A stretch of 20,191 nucleotides of DNA. It comes from Candidatus Dormiibacterota bacterium (GTDB lineage: Bacteria > Chloroflexota > Dormibacteria > UBA8260 > Bog-877). Within the stretch, counting starts at the first letter, position 1, and every line of letters begins with the position of its first letter. Positions 6,872-14,102 of the stretch are shown here, piece after piece. Position numbers and translations under genes: made by a program. The stretch lies in the NCBI GenBank assembly GCA_003133485.1, contig PKXR01000098.1, positions 1 to 20,191 of the forward strand, in the 5' to 3' direction. The notes under the pieces were generated by a model, which worked only from the letters and a program-made list of their open reading frames with translations, did no database searches and had not been told where the DNA came from.

Positions 6872-8236
6872 CTACTGCGCGCCGCTCACCAACTCCAGAC
6901 CGACCTCCTCGAGCCGTCCGATGTCGTCGTCCACCAATACCACCTCGCGGCCAGCTCGGTCGAGCAGGCTGGCGGCGACGGCGGCCCGATACCCGGCAGC
7001 GCAGTGCACCCAGGTGGGCCGAACGGGAAGCTCGTGGAGCCTGTTCGGCAGGTCGGCGAGGTGGATGTTGATCGCGTTCTTGATGTGGCGGGCGCGCCAC
7101 TCATCGGGACGGCGGGCGTCGAGGATCTGGACATCCCGGGACCGGACAGCCTCCGCGAGGCCTCGGAAGTCGGTGACTAGATAGGAGGAGCTTTCGAGGG
7201 CAGCCTCCAGCTCGGCAAGCGGGGCGCTCGACCAGCCGGCGAGCCCGTCGATTCCGATCCGGGCGAGGTCCCGACGAGCCCGCCTGACGACCTCTCGGGA
7301 GCTGGCCACCAGGGTAAGCGGCGCACCCCAGGGGACGACCCACCCAACGTAGGTCGCCAGTTGGTCGCCGGTCGGGAAGTTCACCGTGCCCGCCACGTGC
7401 GATGGCCCGAACTCGGTCCTTGGCCGAAGGTCAATGACCCACTCGCCGGCCTGGATGCGACTTCCGACTTCGGCGATGTCGATTTCGGGAGGCAGGGCGA
7501 GGTCTGGGTTCGACGCGCCCTTCAGATTGAGAGCGCTCATGTGGGCGTAGTAGCGGGGATACAGGGAGTACCCCGCCAGCAGCGTCCTGACGAAGCCCTC
7601 CTCATCGTCGGTCATGGCGGGATTGCTGGCGCGCTGAGTGCCGATGGTGTGGCTCGGTTCCGTCGACGAGATAGGCCCGCTGGCGCAGAAGCTTCCGAAG
7701 CCGTGGGTGGGATAGAGGTCCAGCTCCGCCGGTAGGGCGGCCAAACGCAGAACCGATCGGTGTTGGGCGTGGGCCAGCTCTTCGGTGAGACTCGGCGAGA
7801 CCAAGTCGGTGCGACCGACCGCTCCATACAGGAGCGAGCCCCCGCTGAAGAGCGCTCTTGGTCTGTTCTCGGCCCCCACCAAGAAGGAGAGATGGCTCGA
7901 GGTGTGTCCGGGAGTGGCCAGCGCCTGCAGGGTCATGGAGCCGACATCGACCCGGTCCCCCTCACCCACCGGTTCGCGGGGGAAGGAGACGTCGTCGGCA
8001 GCGGCGACCAGATAGCGGGCTCCCGCTGCTTGGGAGAGCGCCCACCCCCCGGAGACGTAGTCGTTGTGGATGTGGGTCTCCACCACGCAGCTGATCTTGA
8101 CCCGGGCCGAGTCGGCCAGCTCCATCACTCGGTCGGTGTCGCGCTGGGGATCGACAACGATGCTCTGCTGCCCATCGTGGATGAGATAGGTGCGGTCCCC
8201 GAGTTCAGGCGTCTCCAGGGTTACTACCTCGACCAA
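6872..8236 (-). CDS. MBL-fold hydrolase with two rhodanese domains (persulfide dioxygenase-like)
   Basis: Probable cytoplasmic sulfur-metabolism enzyme of the ETHE1-like MBL/rhodanese group. From the TTG at 8234-8236 it has 454 residues. The MBL fold (about 1-235) contains THIHNDYVSGG (His55, His57, Asp59, with Tyr60 where HxHxDH has His), His111 in TPGHTSSHLSF, and PTHGFG (His178). The strand that normally reads GDTL is SGGSL (132-136), so the usual metal-ligand Asp is missing. The first rhodanese domain (about 252-350) lacks a catalytic Cys (TLVASSREVV). The second (about 355-450) has an intact loop CAAGYR with Cys412. The start was chosen because TGGAGG lies 7 nt upstream and the protein begins at the first MBL strand; an upstream in-frame extension looks untranslated. 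It is the first gene of the six-gene array. Confidence 0.9.
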   Translation of the reverse strand: MVEVVTLETPELGDRTYLIHDGQQSIVVDPQRDTDRVMELADSARVKISCVVETHIHNDYVSGGWALSQAAGARYLVAAADDVSFPREPVGEGDRVDVGSMTLQALATPGHTSSHLSFLVGAENRPRALFSGGSLLYGAVGRTDLVSPSLTEELAHAQHRSVLRLAALPAELDLYPTHGFGSFCASGPISSTEPSHTIGTQRASNPAMTDDEEGFVRTLLAGYSLYPRYYAHMSALNLKGASNPDLALPPEIDIAEVGSRIQAGEWVIDLRPRTEFGPSHVAGTVNFPTGDQLATYVGWVVPWGAPLTLVASSREVVRRARRDLARIGIDGLAGWSSAPLAELEAALESSSYLVTDFRGLAEAVRSRDVQILDARRPDEWRARHIKNAINIHLADLPNRLHELPVRPTWVHCAAGYRAAVAASLLDRAGREVVLVDDDIGRLEEVGLELVSGAQ

Positions 8237-8445
8237 GCTCAGGCCTCCAGAAATCCACCTGTCGCGGTGCTCAAATCGCGCGGATCGCCCAGCCCTGGCG
8301 GTCTGCCCCATCTCGCTGCCGGCGACCGCGGGTAGTGTGACAGACGATCCTTGTGTACGGACCGAGCGCAGGCTGGGAAAGTGCTGAGAAGTCAAAAGGG
8401 GGCCCGGACCGCAACGACACCTCCCGGTGCTGAGCGACTCCCGAA

Positions 8446-8455
8446 TGACGCGTCA
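8446..8455. promoter_or_regulatory. Perfect 10-bp palindrome, candidate operator
   Basis: TGACGCGTCA is identical to its reverse complement. It lies in the divergent region, about 210 bp from the MBL-rhodanese start and 185 bp from the FolD-fusion start. The form suits a dimeric regulator, but one copy alone is weak evidence. Confidence 0.3.
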
Positions 8456-8476
8456 CGCGGTCAGCGCCATTCCGAG

Positions 8477-8496
8477 GCACGCATATATCAGCGTGC
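8477..8496. promoter_or_regulatory. Inverted repeat GCACGC-N8-GCGTGC, candidate operator
   Basis: Perfect 6-bp arms flank the 8-nt centre ATATATCA, one of the few AT-only stretches in the region. The centre holds a TATATC element that could act as a -10 box toward the FolD-fusion gene, so a regulator bound here would cover it. No matching -35 was found. Confidence 0.33.
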
Positions 8497-8558
8497 TGCC
8501 GATCCCGCCTGCTACGGTCGGGCCATCAAATCAGCGTTGGTGACTAGCCGAACGGGCG

Positions 8559-8598
8559 GTGCCTTCGGGAGGGCCTGGGTGGTGTCGCCTTCCGGCAC
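8559..8598 (+). promoter_or_regulatory. Leader hairpin upstream of the FolD-fusion Shine-Dalgarno
   Basis: CGGGAGG (8566-8572) pairs with CCTTCCG (8588-8594), 7 bp with one G-U, around a 15-nt loop. GTGC (8559-8562) pairs with GCAC (8595-8598) after a 3-nt bulge. The structure ends 8 nt before AGGAGG, placing it in the 5' leader, where it could affect ribosome access. Confidence 0.38.
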
Positions 8599-8606
8599 TC
8601 AACTTT

Positions 8607-8612
8607 AGGAGG
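8607..8612 (+). promoter_or_regulatory. Strong Shine-Dalgarno AGGAGG without a normally spaced start codon
   Basis: AGGAGG has a full match to the 16S 3' end. The codon at ideal distance (8618-8620) is ATC, whose frame reaches TAG at 8648-8650 after ten codons. The first ATG of the FolD-fusion frame is at 8641, 28 nt away. This leaves the fusion's true start unsettled. Confidence 0.5.
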
Positions 8613-8640
8613 CGCCGATCACGAACCAAGCGGTGGCCGT

Positions 8641-9954
8641 ATGGGTCTAGGCGCCGGGGGCGGCCTCACGACGAATTCAGCACCGGCCAACTTGGTCGAC
8701 CTCGCCCCCCTCCTAGAGGAGCTCCGGGCACAGCTGGCAGATCGCGTTCAGGCTAGGCAGCGTCCATACCGTCTGGGGGTAGTGGTCGAGGAAGGCAACA
8801 TCGCCGGTGGCTCGTTCGCCCGCTCCCTGGAGCAAGAGGCAGTGGCGGGGGGAGTTGAGGTCGTGCACTGGACGGTGCCCCGGGACAATTCGGAGAGGAC
8901 CCTCACCGTTCTCGACGCCCTGGTGGTGGACCCCAGCGTGAACGGGGTGGTGGTGGTTCAACCAGTGAAGTCGCTGCCTGCTGGGGTGGTGGCGGCCCAC
9001 CTGCCCGCCAGCAAGGACGTCGAGGCCGTCACCCCGGCGGCCCTCTCGGCCGCGGCTGAGGGCCAGCGCCGGGGGACGCCGGTTGCGGAGGCCTGCCTGG
9101 CGACCCTGAACCACCTCGAAATCGACTGTGCGGGGGCTCGCATTCTGGTGGTCGGCCATGGGTCGACCGGCGGCCGCCCGATCGCCCAGCGCCTGCTCGC
9201 TACCGGAGCCCAGGTTTCGGTGATCCAGAGCGACATCGCCCATGTCGATCCTCTGCCCCCATACGACGTGCTGATCTCTGCGATCGGGATCGCCGGGGTC
9301 ATGCCAAAGGCCGCGATCCGCCTCGGAACAACGGTGCTGGACGTGGGGACCTCGATGGTCGAGGGTCAACTCCGCGGCGACGTTTCACCAGATGCCGGCG
9401 CGGCGGCCGCCCGGGTTACCCCGGTGCCTGGTGGGATCGGCCGGATCACCGCCGTGTGCGCGCTGCTGTCCTTGACCGAGCTCGGGGGGCTTCAGCCCGG
9501 CCCGGTCGCCTCCTGGTCACTGCTCGAGACGGTCGCCCGGATGCTCTCCCCTCGGGATGCGGCGGGCGGTGCCGCCGCGGCCGCGATCACCGGGGCCCTG
9601 GCGGCTGCCTTGGACGGGCTCTGCCGGTTGCACGCGCCCGCGGAGGAGATCTCTGAGTCCGGGCAGGCGGCGGTGCGACTCCTGCTCGCCGCCGATCGGG
9701 ACAGGCTGGCGTTCGGAGCGTTCCAGGATGCCCAGCGGCACGGAGAACCAGCGACGGTCGCGGCGGCCCGCCTCCGGGCGCTGGCGACTCCCGGTGAGAT
9801 CGCGGACCAGCTCCACCTGCTCGAAGTTCGGCTGCGGTCCCTCCAGACGACCCCGTCGTTGGACCTGGACCGGCGGTTGGCCCTAGAGCTCACCGTGGCC
9901 GCCCGGGAGGCCGTCACCCGGCTCCAGGCTGAGTTCTCCTCTCAGTCTTCCTGA
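8641..9954 (+). CDS. FolD homologue fused to a C-terminal FTCD_C/FchA-like (cyclodeaminase/cyclohydrolase) domain
   Basis: 437 residues. About 20-285 align with FolD (methylene-THF dehydrogenase/methenyl-THF cyclohydrolase): LLEELRAQLADRV, VVVVQPVKSLP, the dinucleotide loop VVGHGSTGGRP (170-180), LDVGTSMV and TPVPGGIGRIT (260-270). Of the E. coli FolD active-site residues Tyr50, Lys54, Gln98 and Asp121, only Gln is kept; the others are Phe59, Leu63 and Glu128. About 288-437 resemble FTCD_C/FchA: SLLETVARMLSP, then AAGGAAAAAITGALAAAL (family PTPGGGS(A)A...), then ADRDRLAFGAF and a helical end. This half is about 50 residues shorter than stand-alone FchA and has a degenerate glycine motif. It probably acts in cytoplasmic folate one-carbon metabolism; catalysis is unproven. 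It ends 1 nt from the convergent alcohol dehydrogenase. Start uncertain: no Shine-Dalgarno at the ATG. Confidence 0.85.
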   Translation: MGLGAGGGLTTNSAPANLVDLAPLLEELRAQLADRVQARQRPYRLGVVVEEGNIAGGSFARSLEQEAVAGGVEVVHWTVPRDNSERTLTVLDALVVDPSVNGVVVVQPVKSLPAGVVAAHLPASKDVEAVTPAALSAAAEGQRRGTPVAEACLATLNHLEIDCAGARILVVGHGSTGGRPIAQRLLATGAQVSVIQSDIAHVDPLPPYDVLISAIGIAGVMPKAAIRLGTTVLDVGTSMVEGQLRGDVSPDAGAAAARVTPVPGGIGRITAVCALLSLTELGGLQPGPVASWSLLETVARMLSPRDAAGGAAAAAITGALAAALDGLCRLHAPAEEISESGQAAVRLLLAADRDRLAFGAFQDAQRHGEPATVAAARLRALATPGEIADQLHLLEVRLRSLQTTPSLDLDRRLALELTVAAREAVTRLQAEFSSQSS

Positions 9955-9955
9955 T

Positions 9956-10951
9956 CTAGGGAACCAGGACAGCCGCTCCAGACACGCGGCCTTCCTCAAG
10001 CTGCCTTAGGGCCGTGTTGGCCTCACGTAGGGGAAATCGCTCGACCAGCGTACGGACGGGAATCTGCTCGGACAGTTGGAGAAACTCGGCGGCATCCTGG
10101 CGGGTGAAGTTGGCGACGCTGAGGAGCCTCCGTTCCCAGTAGAGCAGTTCGTACGGGAATTCGGGGATCCGATCTAGGTGGATCGCGTTCACGACGCAGG
10201 TGCCTCCTCGGTCCAGCGCTCGCAGCGCATCGACCACGACTGCCCCCACCGGGGCGAACGTAATCGCTGCCTGTAGAGCTACCGGGATTTCGTCGCCAGG
10301 AGCGCCCACCCAGGCCGCGCCCTGATCCTTAGCTCGCCGACGGGCCGACACGTCTCGAGTCACGACGAACACCTCGCAACCCGCGGCGATCGCGAGCTGA
10401 GCCACCAGCAGCGCCGACGCTCCGAAGCCGAACAGGCCCAGACGGGCCCCTCGGCCAACCTCGGTGAGGCGCCACGCGCGATAGCCGATCACCCCCCCGC
10501 AGAGGAGAGGGGCCTGCTGGACCGCATCGCCGTCGCCGGCTAACCGCTGCGCGAAGTCCGCCCGCACCGCCACTTGGCTGGCGAACCCTCCGTCCCGGTC
10601 CCAACCCGTGAAGGTCGCCTGGCGACAGAGGTTCTCTCGGCCGCCCTGGCATAGCTCGCAGCTGCCACAGGCGAAAGCCAGCCACCCCACCCCGAGCCGC
10701 TGACCGAGCAGCTCCCCGGCAACTCCCTGACCCAGCTCTTCCACTCGCCCCACGATCTGGTGCCCAGGCACGACGGGGAACTTCCTGGCGGGAAGTTCGC
10801 CGGAGGTGATCTGGAGGTCGGTCCGACAGACGGCACAAGCTTCCACCCGTAGCCGCACCTCGCCGGGCCCCGGGCTCGGGTCGGGCCGCTGACTCCACCG
10901 CAGCGCTGCCAGCCGACCCTCGACGGGAGCCGGAAGTTCCATCGCCTCCAT
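9956..10951 (-). CDS. Zinc-dependent alcohol dehydrogenase, MDR superfamily
   Basis: NAD(P)-linked oxidoreductase interconverting alcohols and aldehydes; substrate unknown. Numbered from the ATG at 10949-10951, Cys42 (CAVCRTD), His64 (PGHQIVG, with Gln where many relatives have Glu) and Cys151 (LLCGGVIGYRA) are the likely catalytic zinc ligands. Cys95, Cys98, Cys101 and Cys109 (CGSCELCQGGRENLC) form the structural zinc lobe. The Rossmann loop is GLFGFGASA, the variant seen in a recognised subfamily of zinc-binding dehydrogenases. Length (331) is normal. GTG at 10952-10954 and ATG at 10940-10942 are alternative starts; GGAGG lies just before the latter. It is convergent with the FolD fusion (1 nt between stops) and divergent from the MurE-like gene (53 nt), so it forms a single-gene unit. 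Confidence 0.92.
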   Translation of the reverse strand: MEAMELPAPVEGRLAALRWSQRPDPSPGPGEVRLRVEACAVCRTDLQITSGELPARKFPVVPGHQIVGRVEELGQGVAGELLGQRLGVGWLAFACGSCELCQGGRENLCRQATFTGWDRDGGFASQVAVRADFAQRLAGDGDAVQQAPLLCGGVIGYRAWRLTEVGRGARLGLFGFGASALLVAQLAIAAGCEVFVVTRDVSARRRAKDQGAAWVGAPGDEIPVALQAAITFAPVGAVVVDALRALDRGGTCVVNAIHLDRIPEFPYELLYWERRLLSVANFTRQDAAEFLQLSEQIPVRTLVERFPLREANTALRQLEEGRVSGAAVLVP

Positions 10952-10960
10952 CACTTCATT

Positions 10961-10968
10961 GTGGCCAC
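10961..10968. promoter_or_regulatory. 8-bp palindrome in the short divergent gap
   Basis: GTGGCCAC is self-complementary and sits in the 53-bp gap between the divergent alcohol dehydrogenase and MurE-like genes, which must hold both promoters unless one is read from outside. An 8-bp palindrome is easily chance in GC-rich DNA. Confidence 0.2.
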
Positions 10969-11004
10969 GAGATGTTGGAGGAAGTTGGCGACTAGGCTTG
11001 GGCC

Positions 11005-12501
11005 ATGCGTTGGTCCGTGCTCGCGGCCGCGATTCAGCGGCCGCCGGTTGTCGAATCGATCGGGGCCAGCGAGGTTTTCGCGGTCACCTACGATTCACGG
11101 GAAGTGCGACCCGGATCCGTTTTCGTCGCCATCCCCGGTCAGCATCAGGATGGACACAATTTCGTGGAAGCCGCGCTCGCCCAGGGAGCGATCGTGGCGG
11201 TGGTCGAGCAGGACGTGCCGGCGGCCGACTCCGGGCGCCTCGTCGTGGTCGACGACAGCCGCTCGGCCCTGGCGGTTCTCGCGGCGACCTTCTATCGCCA
11301 TCCCTCGAATGCGGTCCCAGTGGTGGGCGTCACCGGCACCGATGGCAAGACCACCACCACGACCATGCTGCACGCCGCCCTCTCCGCCGCACTGGGGAAG
11401 GTGGGTAGCCTGAGCACCGTGGACTTTCGCCTGGGCTCTGAGATCGAGCCCAACCTCAGCCGGCAGACCACCCTGGAGTCGCTGGAACTCCAGGCTTGGA
11501 TGCGCCGCATGGTGGACCAGGGATGCCAGGCGATCGCACTGGAGTCGACATCCCACGGCCTGGCACTGGGACGGCTCAACGAGATTCGCTTCGCAGGCGC
11601 CGTGTACACCAGCATCACTCACGAGCACCTGGACTTCCACGAGAGCTGGGAGGCGTACTTCGAAGCCAAGGCCTCACTGTTGGATCGGGCGGCTGCCGCC
11701 GGGGGCTTTGCGGTCCTCAACCGCGACGACTCGCGGGCGTTTCCGGTGCTGCGCGATCGAACCTCGGCCCGAGCCCTTACCTACAGCGCGAGCGGGGACG
11801 GGGAGGCGGATCTCCGAGCTGAGCGGGTTAGCCCCCAAACGACAGGGGTCATCTTCTCCGCGGTGACCCCGGCCGGAACCGCCGAGGTCAGGCTGTCGAC
11901 CGCCGGGCGCTGGAACGTCGGCAACGCGCTGGCCGCCCTGGCCGCCGGACTGCTCTTGGAACAACCGCTACTAGCTCTAGTAGCCGGCTTGACCGAGCTG
12001 CGGGCCGTGCCGGGCCGTATGGAGGCGGTCAACCTAGGCCAGCCCTTCGCCGTAGTCGTCGACTACGCTCACACCCCGGCCGCACTGACCCTCGCTCTGC
12101 ACGAGCTGCGGGGGGCGACCGCAGGTCGGCTCTGGGTGGTATTCGGGAGCGCGGGGGAGCGGGACATCACCAAGCGCGCGGAGATGGGTAGGATCGCCGC
12201 CCAGCTTGCCGACCAGTTAATCATCACCTCCGAAGACCCCAGGGGAGAGGACCCGGAGGCGATCATCGACGAGATCTGGGGCGGGGCAGTTGCCGGCGGC
12301 GCCGACCCCGAAGCCAACCTGCACCGGGACGCGGAGCGGGACCGGGCGGTCCGCATCGCGATCGGAGCAGCCATGCCTGGGGACACCGTCCTCCTGGCCG
12401 GGAAGGGTCACGAGCGCAGCATCATCGGAAGCACGGGGGCGATACCGTGGGACGAACGGGTAGCTGCGGAGACGGCGCTGCGGGAACTCAGAGGGTTTTG
12501 A
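11005..12501 (+). CDS. murE: MurE-type Mur ligase (UDP-MurNAc-tripeptide synthetase family)
   Basis: Cytoplasmic ATP-dependent ligase that would add the third residue of the peptidoglycan stem peptide. 498 residues with the full Mur layout: N-terminal UDP-substrate domain (TYDSREVRPGSVFVAIPGQ, DGHNFVEAALAQGA), P-loop GTDGKTTT (111-118), ALESTSHGLALGRL, HLDFHESWEAYFEAKASL with Lys222 as the expected carbamylated lysine, then NVGNALAALAA, PGRME, VDYAHTPAAL and GSAGERDITKRAEMGRIA. The third-residue specificity loop reads SEDPRGEDP (409-417), a variant of the DNPR motif of diaminopimelate-adding MurE that keeps Pro and Arg. No other mur gene is present. GGAGG lies 23 nt before the ATG, too far to be ideal. 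It is followed 50 nt later by hutH on the same strand. The exact amino acid added is uncertain. Confidence 0.88.
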   Translation: MRWSVLAAAIQRPPVVESIGASEVFAVTYDSREVRPGSVFVAIPGQHQDGHNFVEAALAQGAIVAVVEQDVPAADSGRLVVVDDSRSALAVLAATFYRHPSNAVPVVGVTGTDGKTTTTTMLHAALSAALGKVGSLSTVDFRLGSEIEPNLSRQTTLESLELQAWMRRMVDQGCQAIALESTSHGLALGRLNEIRFAGAVYTSITHEHLDFHESWEAYFEAKASLLDRAAAAGGFAVLNRDDSRAFPVLRDRTSARALTYSASGDGEADLRAERVSPQTTGVIFSAVTPAGTAEVRLSTAGRWNVGNALAALAAGLLLEQPLLALVAGLTELRAVPGRMEAVNLGQPFAVVVDYAHTPAALTLALHELRGATAGRLWVVFGSAGERDITKRAEMGRIAAQLADQLIITSEDPRGEDPEAIIDEIWGGAVAGGADPEANLHRDAERDRAVRIAIGAAMPGDTVLLAGKGHERSIIGSTGAIPWDERVAAETALRELRGF

Positions 12502-12510
12502 AAAGTGGGA

Positions 12511-12555
12511 ATGATCACCGGCGAGACGCCGCGCTCATCGAGGGCGGACGGGTGA
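12511..12555 (+). other. Possible 14-codon leader peptide coupled to hutH
   Basis: An ATG at 12511 opens a 14-residue frame ([14 protein letters not shown]) ending in TGA at 12553-12555, which overlaps the hutH GTG at 12552-12554 (GTGA). GTGGGA precedes the ATG closely. It contains no His codons, so it is not a classical attenuation peptide. It may be chance, or may deliver ribosomes to hutH. Confidence 0.25.
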
Positions 12556-14102
12556 GCTCCGCTCTGCCGGAGCAGATCACGTTGGGCTCCGACGGAGTTT
12601 CTCCGGAAGCGGTGGTGGCGGTTGCGCGAGATGCGGCCAGGGTGGAGATCTCCGCCGAAGCCCTGGCCTGCATGGAGCGGGCCCGGGCTCTCGTGGACCA
12701 GGCCGGCAGCAGTCCGGACCCGGTGTACGGAGTGTCGACCGGTTTCGGCTTGTTGGCCACGACCAGGATCGATCCCGACCGCCGGGCCGACCTACAACTC
12801 GCCCTGATCCGCTCCCACGCCGGCGGGATGGGAGACCCTGTCGAGAGGGAAGTGGTGCGTGCCATGATGCTGCTCCGGGCCCGCACTCTGTGCATGGGTT
12901 TCTCCGGCAGCCGGCCCGCCGTGGCGACGGGGCTGGTTGACCTGCTCAACGCCGGGATCACCCCAGTCGTACCCGAGCACGGCTCGCTGGGCGCCAGTGG
13001 CGATCTGGCTCCCCTCGCCCACATGTCGCTCGTGCTGGTGGGGGAGGGCCGCGCCCAGCTCGCCGACGGCCGCACCGTGGATGGCGGCCTCGCGCTCACG
13101 GAATGCGGCCTGACGCCGCTCCGCCTGGAGGTCAAGGATGGGCTCAGCCTGATCAACGGCACGGACGGGATGCTCGGGATGCTGGTGCTGGCCCTGGCCG
13201 ACCTCGCGGTGCTGCTCCCCACCGCGGATGTCGCGGCTGCCCTCTCGATTGAGGGACTGATGGCGACCGATCGTCCATTCGCCGCTGATCTCCATAGCAT
13301 CCGGCCCCATCCCGGCCAGATCCAGAGCGCGGCCAATCTTCGGGTGCTCCTGCGAGGCTCCGCGGTCCTGGCTTCGCACCGCGGCTCTCCCCACCTGGTC
13401 CAGGATCCCTACTCGATCCGTTGCGCCCCCCAGGTGGTGGGGGCGGCGCGCGACACGACGGAATTCGCCCGCCAGGTCGCTGGCCGCGAATTGAGGTCCG
13501 CGGTGGACAACCCGGTGGTGCTCCCGGACGGGCGGCTGGAATCCACCGGTAACTTTCACGGCGAGCCGCTGGCGTTCGCCTGCGACTTCCTCAGCATCGC
13601 CGCCGCAGAAGTTGCCTCGATCGCTGAGCGCCGAGTCGATCGGATCCTGGACCCGGCCCGCTCCGCCGGATTGCCCCCCTTCCTGGCCCCTGAGGCCGGG
13701 GTCAACTCGGGACTGATGATCGCTCAGTACACGGCCGCCGCCATCGTGGCGGAGAACCGGCGGCTGGCCGCTCCCGCCAGCGTGGACTCCATCCCCACCT
13801 CCGGGATGCAAGAGGACCACGTATCCATGGGCTGGGGGGCGGCCCGCAAGCTGCGCCAGGTGGTGACCAACCTGTCCCGGGTGCTCGCCGTGGAGCTGCT
13901 GGCCGCCTCCCGGGCGCTGGAGTTGCGGGCGCCCCTCGAGCCGTCAAAGGCGGATGCCCAAGTGGCGGGGCTGGTACGCCGACTGGGTGGCGGGGTTGGC
14001 CCGGACCGCTTCCTCTCTCCCGAACTGGAGGCGGTGGCCGCCGCCGTGAGGTCGGGCGAGATCCTGCGCCAAGCGGAGTCGATCGTGGGGGAGCTCCCTT
14101 GA
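12552..14102 (+). CDS. hutH: Histidine ammonia-lyase (histidase)
   Basis: Removes ammonia from L-histidine to give trans-urocanate, the first step of histidine degradation in the cytoplasm. The product is 516 residues from the GTG start, normal for the family. The Ala-Ser-Gly triad that cyclises into the MIO cofactor is at 148-150 ([14 protein letters not shown]). Other family motifs are VYGVSTGFG (58-66), [36 protein letters not shown], the [10 protein letters not shown] substrate region and [12 protein letters not shown]. The GTG at 12552 was chosen because the protein then begins about eight residues before the first conserved strand and is preceded by GAGGGCGGA. A TTG overlapping the murE stop would add 18 poorly protein-like residues. 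The 3' end overlaps hutU by 4 nt (TTGA). Confidence 0.97.
   Translation: MSSALPEQITLGSDGVSPEAVVAVARDAARVEISAEALACMERARALVDQAGSSPDPVYGVSTGFGLLATTRIDPDRRADLQLALIRSHAGGMGDPVEREVVRAMMLLRARTLCMGFSGSRPAVATGLVDLLNAGITPVVPEHGSLGASGDLAPLAHMSLVLVGEGRAQLADGRTVDGGLALTECGLTPLRLEVKDGLSLINGTDGMLGMLVLALADLAVLLPTADVAAALSIEGLMATDRPFAADLHSIRPHPGQIQSAANLRVLLRGSAVLASHRGSPHLVQDPYSIRCAPQVVGAARDTTEFARQVAGRELRSAVDNPVVLPDGRLESTGNFHGEPLAFACDFLSIAAAEVASIAERRVDRILDPARSAGLPPFLAPEAGVNSGLMIAQYTAAAIVAENRRLAAPASVDSIPTSGMQEDHVSMGWGAARKLRQVVTNLSRVLAVELLAASRALELRAPLEPSKADAQVAGLVRRLGGGVGPDRFLSPELEAVAAAVRSGEILRQAESIVGELP

Larger units (their letters stand above)
8237..8640. other. 404-bp divergent non-coding region between the MBL-rhodanese and FolD-fusion genes
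   Basis: This is the only gap above 300 bp. It should hold promoters for both divergent units, but I could not identify a convincing -35/-10 pair on either strand. It contains a perfect 10-bp palindrome (8446-8455), a 6-bp inverted repeat with an AT-rich centre (8477-8496), a bulged hairpin (8559-8598) and a strong AGGAGG (8607-8612). Short open frames within it translate to low-complexity Arg/Ala-rich sequence and are not credible genes. I found no match to a riboswitch class that I can recall. Confidence 0.6.

Noticed and set aside
8271..8608. Short open frames on both strands in the divergent region
   Set aside because: Composition is low-complexity, there are no plausible ribosome sites and no recognisable motifs; the region is better read as regulatory.
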